64,000 nt of DNA from Dictyobacter formicarum (GTDB taxonomy: Bacteria; Chloroflexota; Ktedonobacteria; Ktedonobacterales; Ktedonobacteraceae). Both the position numbers and the translations under genes were made by a program. The stretch is taken from contig NZ_BNJJ01000004.1 of assembly GCF_016587435.1 (NCBI RefSeq), positions 124,001 to 188,000 of the forward strand, written 5' to 3'. Each line of letters starts with the position of its first letter. Position 1 is the stretch's first letter. A model generated the notes under the pieces. The model was given only the letters and a program-made list of their open reading frames with translations, was not told the origin of the DNA and did not search any database. Shown piece by piece: positions 60,052 through 64,000 of the stretch.

Positions 60052-61161
60052 CTACGAGCGTTGCGCTTTTATTTCATCGATTACGCGCCGCACCTCTTGA
60101 ACAATCGATGCCATTGCGCTATCTCGATCGCTCCAGAGAGAGACTGGCTTTTTGTTACGCGGCAATGTCAGAAGTTTACCGAAAAACTCGTCGCTCTCCC
60201 AATCGGCAGTTTTTCTAACAATAATCGGGATGACCCACGTGAGGCCTCGTTGGCGCCTGTTCATCGCAGGCTTTAGTTCATTATCATACAGACTGTCCGA
60301 AGACATAAAATCAGGACTGATTAACAGTAAAACTATATCCGCCGCATTGAGGTACTCAACTAATTTGTCCTCACCTAGCTGCCCACCTAGTGTGCTCTCT
60401 ACATTCGTGATAGTAATAGTTTTATTTCTTCTCAGCACGCTAAAGTGTTTCTCTAAGTCTTGCCTGAATTTATCATCCTCAGGCGCGTAAGAAATGAAGA
60501 TAGATATAGGTCTATTTATTGCTGGTGCTGATATCGGCTGCTTGCTTGAGGCGAGTAGTTCTTTCCATGTGGTAGTGCTGGCGTCAACACCTGTGCGGGT
60601 AAACAGCCTGGGAATGTGTTCTTTCTTTATATTTTTTATTTGTAACTGGCTTAATGCTTGATTAAATGCATGTTGGATTGAATGCCCGAACCCTAATGCT
60701 GAGTAAAAAGCGGAAATAAATACGATGGCTGTATTGTCTCCTATTGGTTGGCTCATGCCAATGACAAAATCGATATCTTCAGCGACCATTTGTGCCTGAA
60801 TGTGAGAGTTACAGGCGTTCAAGATTACCATACGTGTGGAGTTTTTGAAGTTGCGAAATAATGATTGCAGTGCTTGAGCTGAAATGAGCGTGGAGGATCT
60901 ATCCTCTCTTTCGACCAACAATTCTCCAGTTTTTGTGCCATGTCCACTAAAGTGAACTATCTGCGGAGTATGTAAGTTCATCTGAAACAAAAGATCATTG
61001 TCACGGACAGCCCAGGTATCCTCTATTCTAAAATTATTGGCATATTTACTGGCTCGAATATTTTCTTTGATAGAGCGAATCTCTTTATCTAATTCTAGAA
61101 GAGCCGCGTTATTTGGGGAGGCAGCCAGGAAGAGTATTTTGACAATTTCATTGTTATCCAC
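60052..61161 (-). CDS. CHAT-TIR fusion protein, probable immune or cell-death effector
   Basis: 369 residues. Residues about 1-190 form a CHAT (caspase-like) domain: VKILFLAASPNNAALLELDK, catalytic His74 in VHFSGHGTKTGEL and Cys117 in MVILNACNSH, then FVIGMSQPIGDNTAIVFISA FYSALGFG-type end. Residues about 218-369 form a TIR domain: ISIFISYAPEDDKFRQDLEK, VEYLNAADIVLLLISPDFM, with candidate catalytic Glu295 in SLYDNELKPA and a final helix VQEVRRVIDEIKA. The GTG start at 61161 follows AGAGGAAA. It stands alone, not beside a known defence operon. CHAT proteases and TIR NADases are each known effectors of bacterial immunity; joining both in one short protein is the notable point. Not a membrane protein. 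Confidence 0.85.
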   Translation of the reverse strand: MDNNEIVKILFLAASPNNAALLELDKEIRSIKENIRASKYANNFRIEDTWAVRDNDLLFQMNLHTPQIVHFSGHGTKTGELLVEREDRSSTLISAQALQSLFRNFKNSTRMVILNACNSHIQAQMVAEDIDFVIGMSQPIGDNTAIVFISAFYSALGFGHSIQHAFNQALSQLQIKNIKKEHIPRLFTRTGVDASTTTWKELLASSKQPISAPAINRPISIFISYAPEDDKFRQDLEKHFSVLRRNKTITITNVESTLGGQLGEDKLVEYLNAADIVLLLISPDFMSSDSLYDNELKPAMNRRQRGLTWVIPIIVRKTADWESDEFFGKLLTLPRNKKPVSLWSDRDSAMASIVQEVRRVIDEIKAQRS

Positions 61162-61345
61162 GAGTATTTTCCTCTCAAAGACTATGATGCTGAATTTGCA
61201 GCATTATTGTAGGCCACAGAGGATGTGAAGTCAAGAATTTGCGTATATAAATGTAATGCATAATGGTTTTGCGTTGCAGCGTGAATAAAGCAGCAGAAGC
61301 TTTTTCAGTCATAAAATCTGATCAGTGTTTATTTTGCGCACACAA

Positions 61346-61380
61346 AAAGAGTGACAAAGAAAAACCTCTGTCACTCTTTA
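61346..61380. terminator. Terminator between RDD and CHAT-TIR genes
   Basis: AAAGAGTGACA and TGTCACTCTTT around a 12-base loop, with A-rich and T-rich flanks, 24 bases beyond the natural end of the RDD gene (minus strand). It separates the two genes into different transcripts. Confidence 0.75.
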
Positions 61381-61403
61381 TTAATGAAATCGAATTATAT
61401 GGC

Positions 61404-61819
61404 TTAGCGGGTTTTGACAACTAATGTATGAGCTGCTTTGTCGCCCAGACGCTGCTTCAGGGGGAGGTCCAGATGAAGATGGCACCTACGAGATAGGCAA
61501 ACAAGCCATCAATAATGCGCAGCAAGTTGCGAATGATCGACTCTGTCCAGCTGATGGGAGCTCCATCTTCGCGAACAACGCGCAGGCCAAGTGCTTTCTT
61601 GCCCAGCGTAGCGCCGCTAGTTGCTTCCATGATAATAAAGTAAAGGAAGAATATTAGTGCTTCTAAGATGCCTGCAATAGCTGCTTGCCTGCTTAAAAGC
61701 ATAGTAATTATACTTCCAACGATACCGAGGATAATTGCGTCGATGAGCACGGCTAGAAAGCGGATTCCTACGCCGGCATATGCCGGGGTGTTTGCCTGTT
61801 CTGCATATGGTGCTTGCAT
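61404..61819 (-). pseudogene. RDD-family membrane protein with a C-terminal frameshift
   Basis: The frame from the ATG at 61819 (GGAGG six bases upstream) gives 120 residues and stops at 61457. It has the RDD domain start GVGIRFLAVLIDAIILGIVG with the Arg and Asp, ATSGATLGKKALGLRVVRED and a last helix LLRIIDGLFAYLVGAIFIWT. The conserved end of the domain, PLKQRLGDKAAHTLVVKTR, is encoded directly after it in the -1 frame up to 61404. The junction is a run of five C (coding strand TCCCCCTGA). Either a one-base loss, a sequencing error or a programmed slip; intact length would be about 138 residues. Confidence 0.8.
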
Positions 61820-62362
61820 CTAAAACCTCCAATGCTTTTCCAGCTTAAAACTGAAAAATGATACATAAGCTCTTCTTCTAGAGTACATTAATATAGCTAT
61901 ATTGTCAATAATATCGATTGTATCATCTTATGTCATTAATCTTCCCGCACACATGCATATTTAGTGAAAGCCATTTTTGTATAAAAATATATTTATGTGT
62001 AAAGGGAAACCTATATCTATCTTTATGCATAAGTATGATAATCGTGTGCCTTGAAGTTTTTATATGGGCTACTCTATATAAAGTATAGCGATATACCCAT
62101 CATTGAAATTATACCCATCAATCTTTATTCTCGAGTTTGAATGCCTTTTTCTCAGTATATACTGTTGAGGTTTCGGGTTTTACCATCCTGCCTGAATATC
62201 GCACGATGTATGTATTGATGCTTGATGGGGTTATCCGTTGAGTCCGCGCAACGAGCTTATACGTATACGCTGACTAATTAGTGTAAAATAAGATAGCGCC
62301 CCAGTGATATGAGAGGGTTTATAGTTTATGCGTAAAGTATTTAAGCAAAGGAGTTGCAAATT
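61820..62362. other. Intergenic region without a recognised gene
   Basis: About 540 strongly AT-rich bases between divergent RDD and aldo/keto reductase genes. No ORF, repeat or RNA element recognised. Confidence 0.55.
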
Positions 62363-63370
62363 ATGCAAATTAAACGTCTAGGTGGCACGGGCCTGAAGGT
62401 GAGTGAGGTTTGCCTGGGCACGATGACATTTGGCAATCAGGCGGACCAGGCGACGGCGTTTGAGATCATGGATACAGCTGAGCAGGGTGGGGTCAATTTC
62501 TTTGATACGGCTGATGTTTATCCCGGTGGCGAGAAGGCGTTGGTGGGTGTGACCGAAGAGATTGTGGGTAACTGGCTGCGCGAGCGTAATGCTCGCGACC
62601 GGATCGTGCTGGCTACCAAGTGTTATGGCAAGATGGGATCCAATCCTAATGATCAGGGATTGAGTTGCCGCCATATCATCGCAGCCTGCGAGGCCAGCTT
62701 GAAGCGTCTGAAAACTGATTATATCGATCTGTACCAGATGCACCAGTTTGATGCCGGGACGCCGATTGAAGAGTCCCTGCGCGCAATGGATGACCTGGTG
62801 CGCGCCGGTAAGGTGCGTTACGTGGGGTGCTCGAATTTCCCCGCCTGGCGTCTGGCCGATGCTCTTTGGACCAGCAAGGTCAATGGCCTGGAACGCATTG
62901 TGTGTGTGCAGCCGCGCTACAATATGGCCTTTCGCATGATTGAGGATGAGCTGTTGCCATTGTGCCAGGAGCACGGCGTTGGTGTGATCGTATATAATCC
63001 GCTGGCCGCTGGCGTACTGACTGGCCGTTATGTGGAAAAGCCAGAGGCCGAGACGGGGACGCGCTTCAAGTCGAAGAATCCCAATGATTTGTATCGCCGC
63101 CGCTACTGGAATGAAGCGCTGCACGAGCAGGTGAAACAGCTCTCAGAATTTATGAAGGGACGTAACAAACAGCTGACCAACGTGGCCGTGGCCTGGGTAC
63201 TGTCTCAACCGGCGGTCACCTCAGCTATCCTCGGCACCAGCCGGCCCGAACAGCTCAAAGAGAGTCTGGGCGGCGTCGGATTGACCCTGGATGAAGAAGA
63301 ATTGCGCGCCTGCGACGATCTCTGGTATAACTTGCCGCGTATTCGCGACAAAGAAATCGCCAGGCGTTAA
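62363..63370 (+). CDS. Aldo/keto reductase
   Basis: 335 residues, NADPH-dependent TIM-barrel oxidoreductase. Catalytic tetrad visible: Asp and Tyr in FFDTADVYPGGEK, Lys in VLATKCYGKMG, His in DLYQMHQFD. Cofactor region ILGTSRPEQLKESL near the end; LGTMTFGNQAD at the start is typical of the YajO/AKR11-13-like group. The frame opens at a TTG at 62354, but AAGGAG nine bases before 62363 supports the ATG. Substrate unknown. Two hairpins follow it. Confidence 0.92.
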   Translation: MQIKRLGGTGLKVSEVCLGTMTFGNQADQATAFEIMDTAEQGGVNFFDTADVYPGGEKALVGVTEEIVGNWLRERNARDRIVLATKCYGKMGSNPNDQGLSCRHIIAACEASLKRLKTDYIDLYQMHQFDAGTPIEESLRAMDDLVRAGKVRYVGCSNFPAWRLADALWTSKVNGLERIVCVQPRYNMAFRMIEDELLPLCQEHGVGVIVYNPLAAGVLTGRYVEKPEAETGTRFKSKNPNDLYRRRYWNEALHEQVKQLSEFMKGRNKQLTNVAVAWVLSQPAVTSAILGTSRPEQLKESLGGVGLTLDEEELRACDDLWYNLPRIRDKEIARR

Positions 63371-63389
63371 CATTATCAATTCACTAAAT

Positions 63390-63479
63390 AGGCCTTACTA
63401 TATAGTAATGAGGCCTGTACTGTACATAATCTAGTAAGAGTAATTTCGGGGTGCACAAATATCTGGCATCCCCGAAATT
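63390..63479 (+). terminator. Two hairpins after the aldo/keto reductase gene
   Basis: AGGCCT..AGGCCT with an inner TACTATATAGTA (63390-63416) and AATTTCGGGGTGC/GCATCCCCGAAATT (63442-63479, one bulge). The second is the stronger terminator candidate. Confidence 0.6.
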
Positions 63480-63547
63480 GCTCTGTGTGACGTTATATTG
63501 GAGGTTTTCCTTTAGCGTTGGCAGGCTATTTCGAAAGGAAGCTCAAT

Positions 63548-64000
63548 ATGAACATGCACAGCTGTGTCATCAGCCCCCATCTCAAAAGCGCACTCTCTCC
63601 CCATGCTCAAACAGTTGAAGGTAGCCAGAGTAAATATGGTCGCCTGTTCGCTGACTTGCCGCCTCTGGCTGTAGACGAAGCCCTATTGCTGAAACTAGGT
63701 CGAGCTGGTTCGGTAATGGATCTTGCCGCTCGCTCATCCGGCGACCAGGAAAGCCTGACTGATAATCCTCGTATTCCAGCTGGTTTTACTTTTCTGGGCC
63801 AATTTATTGCTCATGACATTACTGCTGATCGTAGCCTCCTTCTTCATCACGCGCGCTTGAAAGAATTGCGCAATTTCCGTCAACCACGACTGGATCTAGA
63901 ATGCATTTATGGTGCCGGTCCGTCTGGTGATCCTTTTCTTTACGATTTAGATGATTCAGACAAATTCTTGCTGGGTATTAACGATGCTGGTAATCCCGAT
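63548..64000 (+). CDS. Animal-type heme peroxidase family protein (3' truncated by window)
   Basis: The first 151 residues of a longer protein; the window ends in frame. Family segments: IPAGFTFLGQFIAHDITADR with the distal His, RQPRLDLECIYGAGPSGDPF, and LYDLDDSDKFLLGINDAG. In animal myeloperoxidase-type enzymes the residue before the distal His is an Asp that binds heme covalently; here it is Ala, so that ester bond is not expected. AAGGAAG seven bases before the ATG. No signal peptide is seen, so it is probably cytoplasmic. Bacterial members (peroxicin/peroxinectin-like) are poorly characterised. Confidence 0.85.
   Translation, partial: MNMHSCVISPHLKSALSPHAQTVEGSQSKYGRLFADLPPLAVDEALLLKLGRAGSVMDLAARSSGDQESLTDNPRIPAGFTFLGQFIAHDITADRSLLLHHARLKELRNFRQPRLDLECIYGAGPSGDPFLYDLDDSDKFLLGINDAGNPD

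Overview
The window looks like chromosomal DNA of a soil-type, multi-domain-rich bacterium, most likely a Ktedonobacteria-like member of the Chloroflexota. That assignment is an inference. It rests on moderate GC, long intergenic gaps filled with hairpin repeats, many PAS/GAF histidine kinases and orphan receivers, LacI regulators, a lone RND pump without a visible outer-membrane channel, and a peptidoglycan set with a FemABX-like enzyme. No rRNA, tRNA, CRISPR array or complete insertion sequence was seen. The first gene (a transporter) and the last gene (a heme peroxidase) are cut by the window edges.

Layout. 1-3845: thiamine salvage operon (NCS1 permease, thiD, thiM, thiE). 4127-6368: ECF sigma factor, a small acidic protein and a nucleotidyltransferase. 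6671-7966: FemABX-like aminoacyltransferase. 8065-11269: urea/amide nitrogen cluster (urea transporter, formamidase, divergent FmdB zinc ribbon). 11739-13970: cell-wall enzymes (LysM/transglycosylase, D,D-carboxypeptidase). 14215-18825: ABC sugar importer with its LacI regulator and two candidate operators. 19151-22676: uridine-kinase-like NTPase, then a three-gene operon of a Tm-1/UPF0261 protein, a TIM-barrel protein and a cupin. 23093-32022: signalling block with a 905-residue PAS/GAF kinase, a kinase-regulator pair and a 740-residue kinase. 32042-37969: purine permease, a C39-peptidase ABC exporter with a short fusion protein, and a polar-repeat membrane protein. 38214-44335: NADAR protein, RND pump with TetR, fatty acid desaturase. 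44587-51107: TlyA methyltransferase, TPR protein, WecA/MraY-like transferase, second LacI regulator, DUF4349 lipoprotein. 51340-56692: HdeD-like protein, HTH protein, PadR-P450 operon, zinc-ribbon protein, two receivers plus a decayed third. 57349-64000: GT-C mannosyltransferase-like protein, a small Cys-rich protein, a CHAT-TIR fusion, a frameshifted RDD protein, an aldo/keto reductase and the heme peroxidase.

The most unusual content is intergenic. At least eight copies of a roughly 200-225 bp element are present. Each has degenerate terminal inverted repeats (TTAGAATGTGTCTGAAAGCC-like), GC-rich head hairpins, a central near-perfect palindrome of about 50-60 bp and a GC-rich tail. Palindrome arms differ between copies but stay complementary. 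Each tip is usually an A-run, GC stem and T-run, the form of a two-way intrinsic terminator. One copy (56929-57129) has inserted into another, splitting its palindrome and leaving a TCAG duplication, so the family has been mobile. A second family, with 30-bp perfect ends, lies at 19860-20120 and has solitary ends elsewhere. The best candidate for a little-described protein system is the CHAT-TIR fusion at 60052-61161.
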